A stretch of DNA of 64,000 nucleotides from assembly GCF_964204865.1 (NCBI RefSeq), contig NC_135250.1, positions 26,651,395 through 26,715,394 of the forward strand, given 5' to 3'. Position 1 is the first letter of the stretch; each line of letters begins with the position of its first letter. The stretch is from Styela clava. Its lineage: Eukaryota; Chordata; Ascidiacea; Stolidobranchia; Styelidae. The translations under genes were made by a program, and so were the position numbers. Positions 1 through 10,272 of this stretch are shown in pieces. The notes under the pieces were generated by a model. It saw nothing but the letters and a program-made list of their open reading frames with translations. It made no database searches and was not told where the DNA came from.

Positions 1-370
1 TATGGCACAGTTCCCATATTCAAAAAAAGCCCCAATATTAAAAGGCATCAATTAAAACAGTAATGGATCTTCACAAGTCGGTCTGGGCTTCCATATTAGC
101 AAATTGGCCCTGCTCAATAAACGAAAAGGAAGCACAATGTAAAACGTTACTATTGGATTAATCAGAAAATAATTCAATTCACTAAGAGAAAAAAGTTTAC
201 TGTAACATCCGAGAGTTATATTATCGGGTCAAGCATAGTGCGAACTGCTGTCTTGCCAGAGGTCCTGGTTCTAGAGACAAAAATAGTGTTTGTTCAATTG
301 AACCAAATGTATTGATGTCATGGAATTGGAGAACTGTGTCCTACTGTAGAATGTAAAGATCGCAGTCGGT
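1..370. other. upstream flank of SLU7, no gene seen
   Basis: No convincing coding sequence or RNA gene is visible. The part at about 287-360 resembles a segment at about 52,720-52,795, just upstream of the first coding exon of hexokinase B; both share the string AACTGTG and a similar order of short words. It is probably a dispersed repeat fragment. No clear TATA box was recognised. Confidence 0.4.
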
Positions 371-532
371 CTTGTGAAATATAGTGTGCTGTCTGTTTGT
401 TCTACATCGCTCTTGTGAAATATAGTGTGCTGTCTGTTTGTTCTACATCGCTCTTGTGAAATATAGTGTGCTGTCTGTTTGTTCCACATCGCTCTTGTGA
501 AATATAGTGTGCTGTCTGTTTGTTCTACATCA
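371..532 (+). repeat. 41-bp tandem repeat, four copies, 5' of SLU7
   Basis: Four nearly identical head-to-tail copies of a 41-bp unit, each containing TTGTGAAATATAGTGTGCTG; the first copy lacks two bases. The array ends 49 bases before the SLU7 start codon, so it lies in the 5' UTR or core promoter. An apparent reading frame on the minus strand is only the translated repeat. Confidence 0.9.
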
Positions 533-560
533 TTATTCTGTTTAAAATCTAACGAATATT

Positions 561-570
561 TTTTTATTAG
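561..570 (+). promoter_or_regulatory. candidate splice acceptor just upstream of the SLU7 ATG
   Basis: A T-rich run ending in TTATTAG lies 11 bases before the SLU7 ATG and fits a 3' splice site. The SLU7 coding region has no introns, so this could be the acceptor of a 5' UTR intron or of spliced-leader trans-splicing. Transcript data are needed to tell. Confidence 0.35.
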
Positions 571-581
571 AAAATGTAATA

Positions 582-2510
582 ATGTCACGTCCAGTTGTAT
601 TATCAAAAGAGGTCGCTAAACCTTTGTCAGCGATCGAAAGAGAGAAAAGAAAAAATGAAGAACCAAAGAAACAATCGAGAGAAGAATGGCGGAAAAAGAA
701 AGAACTTGAGGAGGCTCGGAAATTAGGAAACGCTCCAGCAGAAGTCGATGAAGAGGGAAAGGATATCAACCCTCACATTCCGCAATATATTTCTACAGTT
801 CCTTGGTATGTTGACCCCACACAGCGACCGTCATTGAAACATCAAAGGGTACAGCCAGAGACTGTAAAAGAATTCAGTAAAATTAATGATTGGTATCTCC
901 GTGGTGCGTCGACTAAAACTGTAGCGACAAAATATCGCAAAGGTGCATGTGAAAATTGTGGTGCCATGACGCATAAGAAGAAAGATTGTCTAGAACGACC
1001 GAGAAAAATTGGGGCTAAATTCACAGGAAATATGATAGCTCCAGATGAACATATACAGCCAGATTTAAATATGGATTTTGACGGAAAACGGGATCGATGG
1101 AATGGATATACCGCTGAACAACATGAAGATGTTATTGAAGAATATGCAAAAATTGAAGTTGCAAAACAAGCCCTAAAAGCTCAGAAGTTACAAGAAGAAT
1201 TATTGAGCGGAAAAATGTCGGAACAATTAGACGATAACGACGATAATCTGAGCGATGATGATAAATATGCTGACGCAGCAGATATGCCTGGACAAAATTT
1301 TGACAGTAAAAGGCGAATTACTGTTCGTAATTTACGTATACGAGAGGACACTGCTAAATATTTGAGAAATTTAGATCCAAATTCTGCATATTATGACCCC
1401 AAAACTAGGACAATGAGAGAGAATCCTTACGCTAATCAAGGTAAAAATGAAGAAGAGCTAGATTTTGCTGGAGATAATTTTGTACGAGTAACTGGCGATA
1501 CACAAAAAATGGCTTCAATGCAAATGTTTGCCTGGGAAGCAGCTGAAAAGGGGTCTGGTGTTCATTTACAAGCTGACCCAACACGATTAGAGATGCTGCA
1601 AAGAACATATAAAGTGCGGAAAGAGGATTTCAAAAACGACCAAAGAGATTCAATTCTTGATAAGTACGGCGGTGTGGAACATTTAGATGCTCCACCGAAA
1701 GAACTATTGCATGCTCAAACAGAAGACTATGTGGAGTATTCAAGACATGGAACTGTTATAAAAGGACTTGAAAAAGCAAAAGCAAAGTCTAAATATATTG
1801 AAGATGTTTACTTGAACAACCACACATCTGTTTGGGGTTCTTATTGGAAGGAAGGGCGATGGGGATTCCAGTGTTGCCATTCAACTATCAAACAATCATA
1901 TTGTACTGGAAATACTCTCAAAGAAGATACAAACGAGATGCCTGAAAAGAAACAAAATCGTATGGAAGCCTTGCAGGAAAAGCATTCTGCTTGGACGAAA
2001 GCTCTAGGTTTGGAAAACATCAAGACAGTAGATGGGGCACCACAATTGGAAGAAATCACGGAGATACAAAATGATGAAATTGAAAAAGAGACTGAAACTA
2101 AGTCATTGTTACAACAGCACAGAGAAAAATTAGAAAAAGGGAAAGAAAAGAAAAGCAAAAAGAGAAAGAAAAAAAAATCAAAGAAACGGAAAAAGAAAAA
2201 AGTGGAAAGCAGTTCAAGCAGTTCGTCGAGTGAAGAGACTTCATCATCGTCAGATTCTGATGAGCCGTCAGAGAAAAGACAACGAAAGAAAATGATTCAC
2301 GAAGCGGAGAAGGATAAAGAACGTGCGATTAAAAAAGCGATCAAGATAGAAAAAAGTAGACAAAAGGAAGTTGATGAATTGATGAGACTTGATGAACGTA
2401 AACGTCCGTATAATAGCATGGTCGAGGTACAAGAACCAACACAAGAGGAATTGGAAGCTTACCATAGGACTAAGAAAAATATGGAAGACCCAATGGCTAA
2501 ATTTATTTAA
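582..2510 (+). CDS. SLU7: pre-mRNA-splicing factor SLU7
   Basis: A single uninterrupted frame of 642 aa. SLU7 is a spliceosomal protein of the second catalytic step, involved in 3' splice site choice, and acts in the nucleus. A CCHC zinc knuckle is visible (C123, C126, H131, C136; spacing C-x2-C-x4-H-x4-C). The conserved core includes the [17 protein letters not shown] stretch, and the C-terminus has the family signature around KRPYNSM and EDPMAKFI. A Lys/Arg-rich run followed by poly-Ser and acidic residues at about 520-565 suits a nuclear localisation and low-complexity tail. Human SLU7 is 586 aa; the extra length is mostly in the low-complexity part. The ATG at 582 is chosen because MSRPVV begins the conserved N-terminus. 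An AATAAA lies at 2633-2638. The notable point is the complete lack of introns, while CLCC1 and hexokinase nearby are heavily split. The frame is intact, so it looks functional. Confidence 0.97.
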   Translation: MSRPVVLSKEVAKPLSAIEREKRKNEEPKKQSREEWRKKKELEEARKLGNAPAEVDEEGKDINPHIPQYISTVPWYVDPTQRPSLKHQRVQPETVKEFSKINDWYLRGASTKTVATKYRKGACENCGAMTHKKKDCLERPRKIGAKFTGNMIAPDEHIQPDLNMDFDGKRDRWNGYTAEQHEDVIEEYAKIEVAKQALKAQKLQEELLSGKMSEQLDDNDDNLSDDDKYADAADMPGQNFDSKRRITVRNLRIREDTAKYLRNLDPNSAYYDPKTRTMRENPYANQGKNEEELDFAGDNFVRVTGDTQKMASMQMFAWEAAEKGSGVHLQADPTRLEMLQRTYKVRKEDFKNDQRDSILDKYGGVEHLDAPPKELLHAQTEDYVEYSRHGTVIKGLEKAKAKSKYIEDVYLNNHTSVWGSYWKEGRWGFQCCHSTIKQSYCTGNTLKEDTNEMPEKKQNRMEALQEKHSAWTKALGLENIKTVDGAPQLEEITEIQNDEIEKETETKSLLQQHREKLEKGKEKKSKKRKKKKSKKRKKKKVESSSSSSSSEETSSSSDSDEPSEKRQRKKMIHEAEKDKERAIKKAIKIEKSRQKEVDELMRLDERKRPYNSMVEVQEPTQEELEAYHRTKKNMEDPMAKFI

Positions 2511-2632
2511 GTTATAAATGTGGGTGCAGCACACAATTGGGCAAATTGGCAATGTAATGGCGTACATCCTCTTTATGTAAATTCCATACTTGTTACAAAT
2601 TAGAGGGTTCAAACCAAAAGGACAAAACCTCA

Positions 2633-2638
2633 AATAAA
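2633..2638 (+). terminator. polyadenylation signal of SLU7
   Basis: AATAAA 123 bases after the SLU7 stop codon, on the sense strand, is the nearest canonical signal. Confidence 0.6.
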
Positions 2639-2659
2639 CTGTTCGGTGAATTTGGGGAA

Positions 2660-3808
2660 AATACACATATTTTTATGTTTGAATTATATTTTTAATCAAA
2701 ATACTTTGGTGAATATTGCTTCAAACTGTAATTAGTAAACCAGATGAAAATACATGTATTTCTTTGTAAAATATCAAATATAAGTTTTTCAAAACTTAGG
2801 AGTTGCACTTTTGCCTTGAAACGCTCTAATTTGTGCATCAGTTTTGACATCTACGGTAAATATCACTGAATACTGAATTTCTGAATTTTATCAAAAGTTG
2901 AAAGTTTGCTCAAAACAAGGTCATGTGTACTCACTCAAAAGTAAAAAATGATGGTTCATAGGAAATTGAAATGAAACATGAGTATACTTTATTAGGACGT
3001 TTTTTAGATAAAACTCCACTGAATTATACTAATTCAATAATTTACTATTTCGAATGTTCGATTTGTTTCAGACATCCTTATATGTGTAGGCCTAACTATG
3101 TATAATTGTATCTCTTTAATGTGTTAAATTAGATTCGCCATTCCTGTTATAAAGCATGACCATTTATTCTGATGTGAGTATATATTCTGGCTTTATTCAA
3201 TGGATTGTATTGTTCTGTAAAAACTCATTCTCTTCTGTCTTGTTGTAAATATTATACAATATGTTTTCAATGGACGAATGTGAAATCTTTAACAATATTA
3301 GAGGCAGTAGTCCTAAATCTTCCATGATCCTTGGATCCATTTCAAAGACTCGAAACACTCCATATCAACAACCCTCAGAAAAAACAATGCTGTGTCCCTG
3401 TACAGGGGCTGATGGTTCATGTTGAGAAACCCTGATTTAGGCTTGTGTTTGGGAATTTGGAAACATATTTCTAATCATGGCGGAAAAGACCCCCCCCCCC
3501 CCCCCCCCCGCAGACCACACCCCCACCCTTACATTAAATTTCCTGTCCCAAGTGGGGATTTCAATTTGTTCGAGATATGTGAAATTGTTTGTTGAGAGAA
3601 GTGATAAACTAACCGTGCTTTTACACATAATTACCACTCAAGGTTCGCTATGAAAAGAGAGTATTGTGCGATTGCAATTTTTTTTAGCTCAGTCATCCAG
3701 CTGGCCTCCTGGCAAGTTTTCTGTGAAAATATTCCTAATTTTCAAAAACTTGTCTTATTATCTTGATTATGTAATTAGTTTTAAATTGCTTGTGTACTGA
3801 AATTAAAT
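2660..3808. other. intergenic, AT-rich, with a poly-C tract
   Basis: No gene is recognised. There is a homopolymeric C run of about 20 bases near 3490-3509. Short frames here have no recognisable protein content. Confidence 0.5.
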
Positions 3809-4175
3809 TGACCTACAAACTACAGTATTCAAAAACTTACTAAGAAAGATGCTGAGGATATATTCACAGTTGCGAAAGACCTTGAGGTTCATATAGAATG
3901 TCAAACAATGGTGGATTAAATAACAATTGAGCGATTCCAAGATTAAAGTTTTGGGAAAGAATAGGAAGATACAGTATTTTACCACATTTTTACTGAAGCA
4001 AAATCTGTCTCCATTTGAGTGGTGCAAACAGTGGATATGCTTTTTCTTGTTATTTTATGGTAACGAAGCTGTGTTTAGAAGATATAGAGCCTATGTAAAG
4101 AAAATCTCACAGAAGGATCTAGGGTTGGAGTTAATAAAAATACACTTGCCATTGCACCTTTGATTACCCTGTGAA
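3809..4175 (+). pseudogene. decayed SSAT-like acetyltransferase
   Basis: A relic of the same gene family that follows downstream. In the frame starting at 3821 the translation opens YSIQKLTKKDAEDIF, matching YSIRKATEKDAKDIF of the next gene. It continues through pieces equivalent to the region before FHCIIAE, the VQTV strand and the YVKEP segment. The frame carries at least four stop codons (for example near 3917, 3947 and 3962) and at least one shift, and the acetyl-CoA loop is lost. No start codon is conserved. It is in the same orientation, about 0.9 kb upstream of the first intact copy. Similarity fades after about 4175. This reading is mine by eye, but the order of matching blocks makes chance unlikely. 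Confidence 0.75.
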
Positions 4176-4689
4176 GATAGGTATATGCATGATATCCTAT
4201 TTCTGAGAATGCGTGGTTGATAACTGCATAAACATAATTAAAGACGATTCCAACATATCGAGTAGGTTGTAATTTCATGACATGGACAGTAACTCTATTT
4301 GATATGCAAATCATGTGGACACAAATAAATGCACATTCTGGTTTTTGGACCTCAATGACCAGCACTTCCTTATTGGTGCAATAAATTGGGAATAATCCTT
4401 GGGGAAAAGAAGAGACCTACCAAGAATAGTAGCTCCTTGCATGTTGGTATCTGCCTTTTTCATCATAAATAGCAAGTGAGTTGAGGAAATATGATTACGG
4501 GACGGTTTGAATCAAATTGTTTTGTAATTGTGGTTGAACTAAGCTACGGTAAGTGTCTTTCTTCTGAAAATAAGCTTATGTGGATATTTTATTTAATAAA
4601 CACAATGGTAAGCAATGTATCTGACAGCAATTGTCTCCTACTCTTAACTGTAATATTATAACGCTGGTGTCACATTCTTATTCATTTAC

Positions 4690-4965
4690 AGTATCTCCCC
4701 ACACATAGGCCGACCCCCTAAAGACGGCCCTAAAACAGAGAATTTATAAAAATTTGCATATAGACCGACCTTACATATCACAACATGCTGTACGCACAAA
4801 TGGTTGCAGAAGAAGATAATATAAATGATAACCATTACTGATATTGTTATTTTTCACCGACCCTTTAGTGTGATCAGAGATATGCGTATAAGCCTATGTG
4901 TATAACTTTTTTTAGTTTTAAACTCGGCTTATATGTAAGAATATACCGCACTTCAATACAGTAGG
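4690..4965. repeat. MITE-like repeat, GCATATA-GACCGACC family
   Basis: The segment with TTTGCATATAGACCGACC, a middle part with ATGGTTGCAGAA, and an end with CTCGGCTTATATG is matched in the same order at about 29,835-30,075. The outer ends look like imperfect inverted repeats. The superfamily is not assigned. Confidence 0.5.
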
Positions 4966-5078
4966 ATATACGGTACCATTTAATGGTCTTTGTGTCACTC
5001 AAACATCATGCAGCCACCATCGCTAATACTTGTTTCTGTAATAATTGCATTTTCAGCTCTGCATATAGTTTATTTAGA

Positions 5079-5570
5079 ATGGAATTTACTTACAGTATTC
5101 GAAAAGCAACTGAAAAAGATGCAAAAGATATTTTTTTGATGTTAAAAGACCTCGCAGAATATCAAAGTCTGATGGACCAATGCAATTTAACGTTTGAAAG
5201 ATTTTATAAAGATGGTTTTGTGGAAGATCCAGCATTTCATTGTATTATTGCCGAATCAAAAACTGCAACTGAGGGGGTACAGACAGTCGGATATGCTCTT
5301 TACTATTATGCTTACTCCTCATTTAATGGAAGAAGTGCTTTTTTAGAAGATATATATGTAAAGGAACCACACAGAAAACGTGGTATAGGCAGTGATTTGA
5401 TGAAAAATGTGGTTAACATCGCTAAAGATAGGGGTTGCACGCAATGTCGTTTCTCTTGTCGTGGTAGTAACACAAATGCGTTGAACTTTTACAATTCAAT
5501 GGGTGCAAACGATTTCACAGATTCTGAAGACTGGCATTCGCTTTCCCTAAAATTTGATAATTTATTGTAG
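5079..5570 (+). CDS. SAT1-like: SSAT-like GNAT N-acetyltransferase, copy 1
   Basis: 163 aa, single exon. It belongs to the spermidine/spermine (diamine) N1-acetyltransferase and thialysine acetyltransferase family, cytosolic enzymes that transfer acetyl from acetyl-CoA to a primary amine; the substrate cannot be told from sequence. Visible features: N-terminal YSIRKAT strand; DGFVEDPAFHCIIAE; the FLEDIYV strand with the conserved Glu; the acetyl-CoA loop HRKRGIG (R/Q-x-x-G-x-G type); and ALNFYNSMGA with the conserved Tyr near the active site. The frame is open 32 codons upstream to 4983, but the start is placed at 5079 because all paralogues begin MEFTYS here and a splice-acceptor-like TTTATTTAG precedes it. 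The C-terminus is shorter than in copies 2 and 3, lacking the ELH-FAS tail. A possible AATAAA lies near 5832. Confidence 0.88.
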   Translation: MEFTYSIRKATEKDAKDIFLMLKDLAEYQSLMDQCNLTFERFYKDGFVEDPAFHCIIAESKTATEGVQTVGYALYYYAYSSFNGRSAFLEDIYVKEPHRKRGIGSDLMKNVVNIAKDRGCTQCRFSCRGSNTNALNFYNSMGANDFTDSEDWHSLSLKFDNLL

Positions 5571-6712
5571 AATTATGCAAATACTAGTTATGAAATTTGT
5601 GAAATATAATTGCACAGAATTCAGTAACCATTTTTTTTTATTGTACGAATGATTCCTAGGGACAGGTTTGTCTTCCTGTAACCCCCCCTGTATAGTGTTT
5701 TGAAAGTATCATAAGTGGTTAGGCGTAATCCCAGATATTTCACTCTCTCTTTTGTCTATTAAACAATCCCACATCCTTATTGCTAGTGTACCGTATACCC
5801 TACTGTTGTAATGAAGATATAGCCATGAAATAATAAATTTGACAGTATCCACTGGCATTGGGTGTGATCTAAATTTTTCAATTGCCAATTTATTATTCTA
5901 GACTGTGACGCCCCGGATTTACTTCATATTTACGGAAGCATTAGGGCATATATTTGTAGCATAATCTAAAGTGTGCATCAGCTATTTTGTTTATAACAGG
6001 AAAATGTTCCAAACTGTGTGATTGATCCGTTTTGTTATGCTTTTCCTGACAAATATCACAGAACAATCAATTGTGTGAACTAGATAGTTTCCTTTCGTTA
6101 TAAATGCATTTCGTAGTATTCAGAAATGATTTCACGAGAAGACGTTTATTATTATAGAAGTTTACTATATTTTGTGCTTCAATCCCCCATGCTGCTTATA
6201 TGTGATAATTAGGCAGGCTCACACCTTGTTATTGATGTATATTCTGCCTTCATAGTGTTGTTAAGCGATGAAAATATAAGAAGAATGTTCTTCCAATAAT
6301 CAAGTATTTTGCAGGGTTTGAAATATTTACATCAAACTTTTTGCATTTACTTTTAGTGTCAATTTTTTAACGGGTAAATTTTGTGTTGAAATTTGCAAAA
6401 GTAGTGATTAAAAAAAAAGTGGTGAGAAGCCTTATCTAAATATAGTCCTCAATCATTATTATTGTTCTAGGCATGGAACAGTAATGAAAGAAAATTATTT
6501 TAACTTCGAGGCAATATGGCTCAACATGAAAATAATCAACCATATACTGCATCTTGAAATAGGAAGGCTAAAAAACTATAAATTGAAAAGATTGAGTGAA
6601 ATGCAATTACCACTAAAAGTATGTTGATCTTAAATTATACATGAATCATGGTGTTAACAAATAATTTATTTTTTAATTGCATATTTAATCTTTTAAAAGT
6701 ACTTTGTTTAAA
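5571..6712. other. intergenic between acetyltransferase copies 1 and 2
   Basis: AT-rich sequence with no recognisable gene. The last 60 bases before the next ATG resemble those before copy 3, so the duplicated unit includes its proximal 5' flank. Confidence 0.5.
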
Positions 6713-7222
6713 ATGGAGTTCACTTATAGTATTCGAAAAGCAACAAAGAATGACGCAAAAGATGTTGTATTCATGATTAAAGAACTCGCTAAACATGAGA
6801 AAGTGCTCGACAAATTCAAACTCACTCCAGAAAAGTTTCGGAAAGATGGTTTTGGGGAAGATCCAGCATTTCATTGCATTATTGCCGAAGCATGGCATGG
6901 CATATGTGGGGCAGTACAAGTTGTTGGATACGCTCTTTATTACTATGTATACTCCACCTATGCAGGCAGAAATGTATACCTAGAAGATGTATACGTAAAA
7001 GAACCTTACAGAAAACATGGTATTGGCGGTGAATTGATGAAAACGGTGGCGAAAATTGCTATAGAAAAAGAATGTTCACAGTATCGTTTTGCTTGTCTTG
7101 GATGGAATCGCAATGCCTTGAATTTCTACAAAAGCATGGGTGCAAGGGACCTCACAGATACAGAAGACTATCACATGCTTAAATTTGAAAAGAAAGAATT
7201 GCATGAATTTGCGAGTAAGTAA
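6713..7222 (+). CDS. SAT1-like: SSAT-like GNAT N-acetyltransferase, copy 2
   Basis: 169 aa, single exon. The ATG at 6713 is the first in frame (an upstream TTG is not used as a start in eukaryotes) and matches the MEFTYSIRKAT start of its paralogues. Same architecture as copy 1: DGFGEDPAFHCIIAEA, YLEDVYV with the conserved Glu, the acetyl-CoA loop YRKHGIG, the ALNFYKSMGA helix with the conserved Tyr, and a C-terminal ELHEFASK tail. The length is close to human SAT1 (171 aa). Copy-specific residues: AWHGICGA replaces the KTAT-type loop, and Tyr replaces Trp in TEDYHML, where SSAT enzymes usually have Trp. It reads as an intact gene in a tandem array; the exact amine substrate is unknown. Confidence 0.9.
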   Translation: MEFTYSIRKATKNDAKDVVFMIKELAKHEKVLDKFKLTPEKFRKDGFGEDPAFHCIIAEAWHGICGAVQVVGYALYYYVYSTYAGRNVYLEDVYVKEPYRKHGIGGELMKTVAKIAIEKECSQYRFACLGWNRNALNFYKSMGARDLTDTEDYHMLKFEKKELHEFASK

Positions 7223-7389
7223 ATAAGGATATTCAAGATGGCAAAATAGCAATCTATAGAAAGATTTGATGAATGTAGTGACTAGTGATGCTGGTAATAT
7301 TTAAAGCATTACCTTACTAGTTGACAGTGCATTGTAAAACTCCCTTTGTGTTGTTTAAGTTCTATGATCAACATGCTTCATTCAATTAA

Positions 7390-8010
7390 TCTGTATAGAT
7401 ACACCCCAGTGCAATTTATAGTATTTAGGAATTATAATATGTCTTACATGTGTATCAAAAGTTCGTGATTTAGCAGTTTTCGTTTCAATTTTTTGTGTAG
7501 CACTTCTTTAAATATACAGCACAGATAGATCCCTCTCAGTACATTTTATGGTATTTATGAATTTTGTTCTTTCTTACTTTTGTGTCAAAAGTTTTTGATT
7601 TTGAATTTAAACCTCAACATGTTTTCACTTTTTGTGTATCATTTCTTTGAATATGCAGCACAGATACCTCACATTTCATTTTAGAGTATTTATGAATTAT
7701 AATCTGTTTTGAATTTTGTTCTTTCTTACTTTTGTGTCAAAAGTTTTTGATTTTGAATTTAAACCTCAACATGTTTTAACTTTTTGTGTATCATTTCTTT
7801 GAATATGCAGCACAGATACCTCACATTTCATTTTAGAGTATTTAGGAATTATAATCTGTTTTATGTTTGTGTCAAAAGTTTTTGATTTGTGAATCTGAAC
7901 CTCAACATGATTATATTCTTTATTCATTGCATCATTGAATATGCACTATAAATACCTCCTAATGCATTTTATAGTATTTGTCAATTATTACATTCCAATG
8001 GTATTTTGTG
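7390..8010. repeat. degenerate tandem repeat, about five copies of 105-150 bp
   Basis: Blocks with CAGCACAGATACCTCACATT, then a TTTTAGAGTATTTA-like part, then GTGTCAAAAGTTTTTGATTT, recur head to tail. Two central copies (about 7636-7785 and 7785-7930) are almost identical; the outer ones are more diverged. The array lies in the 3' flank of acetyltransferase copy 2. No coding content. Confidence 0.75.
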
Positions 8011-8583
8011 ACAAGTTGTTTCTTTCATTATTTTATTTCTTGATTGCTGATAAGAAACTGCAATGTCGTACCCATTTTCTTGCCAAGTTGATTATGAAAA
8101 TAACGGATTGCATTCTACTAATTAGTGATAAGCATGCAAGTTCATGTTTCCTATAGAATTTGTGCCAACGAAAGCTTTTTGCCTTTATTTTTGATGCCAA
8201 TTTTTAGTTGATGACCAAAAAAAAACATTCAATAAGATATACTTCATTACATGTAGTGAATGTGCAATGTTTTTAGGCTCTTCAGACACGGTCTTTTCGT
8301 TCTATAGTTTTTAGTTTATTTATTACGAGGTACAGTACATGATAATTTGCTTTTGCTAGTTTTCTTGCCTAGTACAATTGATATGTTGTTTGTTTTATAT
8401 TCAGCTCATCTCGTCTATACCATTTCTTCACATTTTACCTATTTATTGAGAAACCTTCATTCTCTACTCCTATTGCAAATGAGATTCCACTAGTGCAGTA
8501 GCCTTTTTATTTCGTTTCACAAAATAATACCATCCCCGGGACCTGTTTCTGTTTATATTACAAGTTGAAACTTAATGGAACCT

Positions 8584-8662
8584 GAACCCTAACCTGGTAT
8601 ACATACTATGTTCAGGTTGTGCGCCATCTTGGAGCACACACTTGGGGAGCTCCGACTCGACA
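8584..8662. mobile_element. family X MITE fragment (3' half)
   Basis: ACCCTAACCTGGTATACATA followed by CGCCATCTTGGAGCACAC and CTTGGGGAGCTCC matches one terminal half of family X seen intact elsewhere in the window. Confidence 0.6.
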
Positions 8663-8860
8663 GCATAGATTTTTCTCTTATTTATTAATGCTGTTTGCAC
8701 TCCAGATCTTTATTATATACAGTATTTGTGTGTTCAATGGTACAGATTCAGAATATATTTTTCATTTTGATATTTCTGGCAACAATCATGAATTTATATA
8801 CAAATAAATTTTTTTTTTTCTCAATTGTATATTTAGTCTTTCAAATTACTTTTGTTTAAA

Positions 8861-9379
8861 ATGGAATTCACTTATAGTATTCGAAAAGCAACAGTGAAAG
8901 ATGCTGAAGATGTTATATCTATGATTGAAGAACTCGCTGAGTATGAAAATATGCTCGACCAATGCAAACTCACACCGGAAATATTTCGGAAAGATGGTTT
9001 TGGGGAAGATCCAGCGTTTCATTGCATTATTGCCGAAGCAAAAACTGCAACTGGGGTAGTACAGACAGTTGGATATGCTCTTTACTATTATATATATTCT
9101 ACATTCAAAGGACGAAATGTATATCTAGAAGATGTATATGTAAAAAAACCTTACAGAAAACATGGTATTGGCGGCGATTTAATGAAAACCGTTGCAAAAA
9201 TTGCTATTGAAAAAGGATGTTCACAGTATCGTTTTGCTTGTCTTGGGTGGAATAGTGGTGCATTAGATTTTTATAAATCTGTGGGTGCAAGAGACATGAC
9301 AAACATAGAAGACTGGCATATGCTTAGATTTGAAAAAGTTGAATTGCATGATTTTGCAAGTAAATTAGGTAAAAAATGA
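8861..9379 (+). CDS. SAT1-like: SSAT-like GNAT N-acetyltransferase, copy 3
   Basis: 172 aa, single exon, and the copy closest to a standard SSAT in length (human SAT1 is 171 aa). Residues: DGFGEDPAFHCIIAEAK at 45-61; Glu90 in YLEDVYV; acetyl-CoA loop R99-K-H-G-I-G104; Tyr138 in ALDFYKSVGA, equivalent by position to the SSAT active-site Tyr140; Trp152 in EDWHML; C-terminal ELHDFASKLGKK. The ATG at 8861 is chosen as the first in-frame ATG and by alignment with the paralogues. It is most similar to copy 2, including 5' flank sequence (an ATATTTAG acceptor-like site about 30 bases before the ATG), so copies 2 and 3 probably arose by a recent tandem duplication. Expected to act in the cytosol on small amines (polyamines or thialysine); specificity is inferred only from the family. 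Confidence 0.92.
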   Translation: MEFTYSIRKATVKDAEDVISMIEELAEYENMLDQCKLTPEIFRKDGFGEDPAFHCIIAEAKTATGVVQTVGYALYYYIYSTFKGRNVYLEDVYVKKPYRKHGIGGDLMKTVAKIAIEKGCSQYRFACLGWNSGALDFYKSVGARDMTNIEDWHMLRFEKVELHDFASKLGKK

Positions 9380-9718
9380 GCGTTTACGGCGCAAGCTGGT
9401 ATTCAAAAACTTTGGTGATTGCAGATAGCATAGTACAGTACCTAATTATATAAAAACTTTCATAGCGACTTGATGGTACATGGTAAACCTTAATTTTATT
9501 GACTAATTAATTTAGGTGTCTCTTTTTGTCTTGAATGAGTGCTTGTTTTGAAATAATCAAACTATTGACAAAATCTACAACCCTATGTGCAATGACTATA
9601 AAAATCATGACTTTTATGTTTTATTAGACGTTACAGCTACACTCGGTTTGTCGAGAACTTTTACTTGCTATCCTTCATTTTAGCAAGATATTGGGCAGCG
9701 TTTTTTGAAAAATAAATG

Positions 9719-9826
9719 GTACTACTGAGGTATGCGCACCAAGCTGTTGCACAACCTAAACCCCAACCTAGTACACAACCTAAGTTCAGGTTATGCGCCA
9801 TCTTGGTGCGCATACTTCATGAGGTC
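9719..9826. mobile_element. short family X MITE copy
   Basis: A compact copy with opposite ends: TATGCGCACCAAG at the left and CTTGGTGCGCATA at the right. These are the two halves of the family X terminal inverted repeat, with only about 60 bases between them. Probably an internal-deletion derivative. Confidence 0.65.
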
Positions 9827-10039
9827 CAAATAATTTCATATAACACAGCATAATAAATTATATTATAATTATTATTCATGTCTGATCGGAGCAGTAACGG
9901 TTAATGAATCAAGATTGCATTGTTCAGTGATTAAAAGTCGTTATATCTCTGTTTTCTGGACAATGTGTATAATATAAATAAAAGATTTCCAGCTATTAAA
10001 TAGAAAGGACATATACTGAATATTTGGTCCCGGAATGGA

Positions 10040-10185
10040 TTATTAATAACTGCGTCGCCTGTGGGGAACTGCAATCTCACTGACCAATAATAACTGGTTA
10101 ACCAATCCCGAAAGGCCGCAGTTTGATGTGACTAAGCCGCCGTGTAAACTTCCCTTCTCCCCGGGATAAGTATGAAAATGCCGTC
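10040..10185 (-). repeat. SINE-like family fragment, opposite orientation to most copies
   Basis: Read on the complementary strand it has the shared body of the SINE-like family: ACTTATCCCGGGGAGA, then GGCGGCTTAGTCA, then GGTTAACCAGTTATT. The tRNA-like end is not present. Confidence 0.5.
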
Positions 10186-10272
10186 TAAATAAAGTCTATA
10201 TTACCCATCATTAGAAACTAAGTGTAATTAATTCCTCGCACACATAATTTGGAAATTATTAGATTTGGTAAT

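Noticed and set aside
271..606. Minus-strand frame of 111 codons over the 41-bp repeat
   Set aside because: Its protein is just the repeat translated (SQER/CRTNRQHT units); it overlaps the SLU7 5' region and has no homology.
4983..5078. Extended N-terminus for acetyltransferase copy 1
   Set aside because: The frame is open upstream, but the 32 extra residues match nothing in the paralogues, and a splice-acceptor-like site lies between; the conserved start is at 5079.
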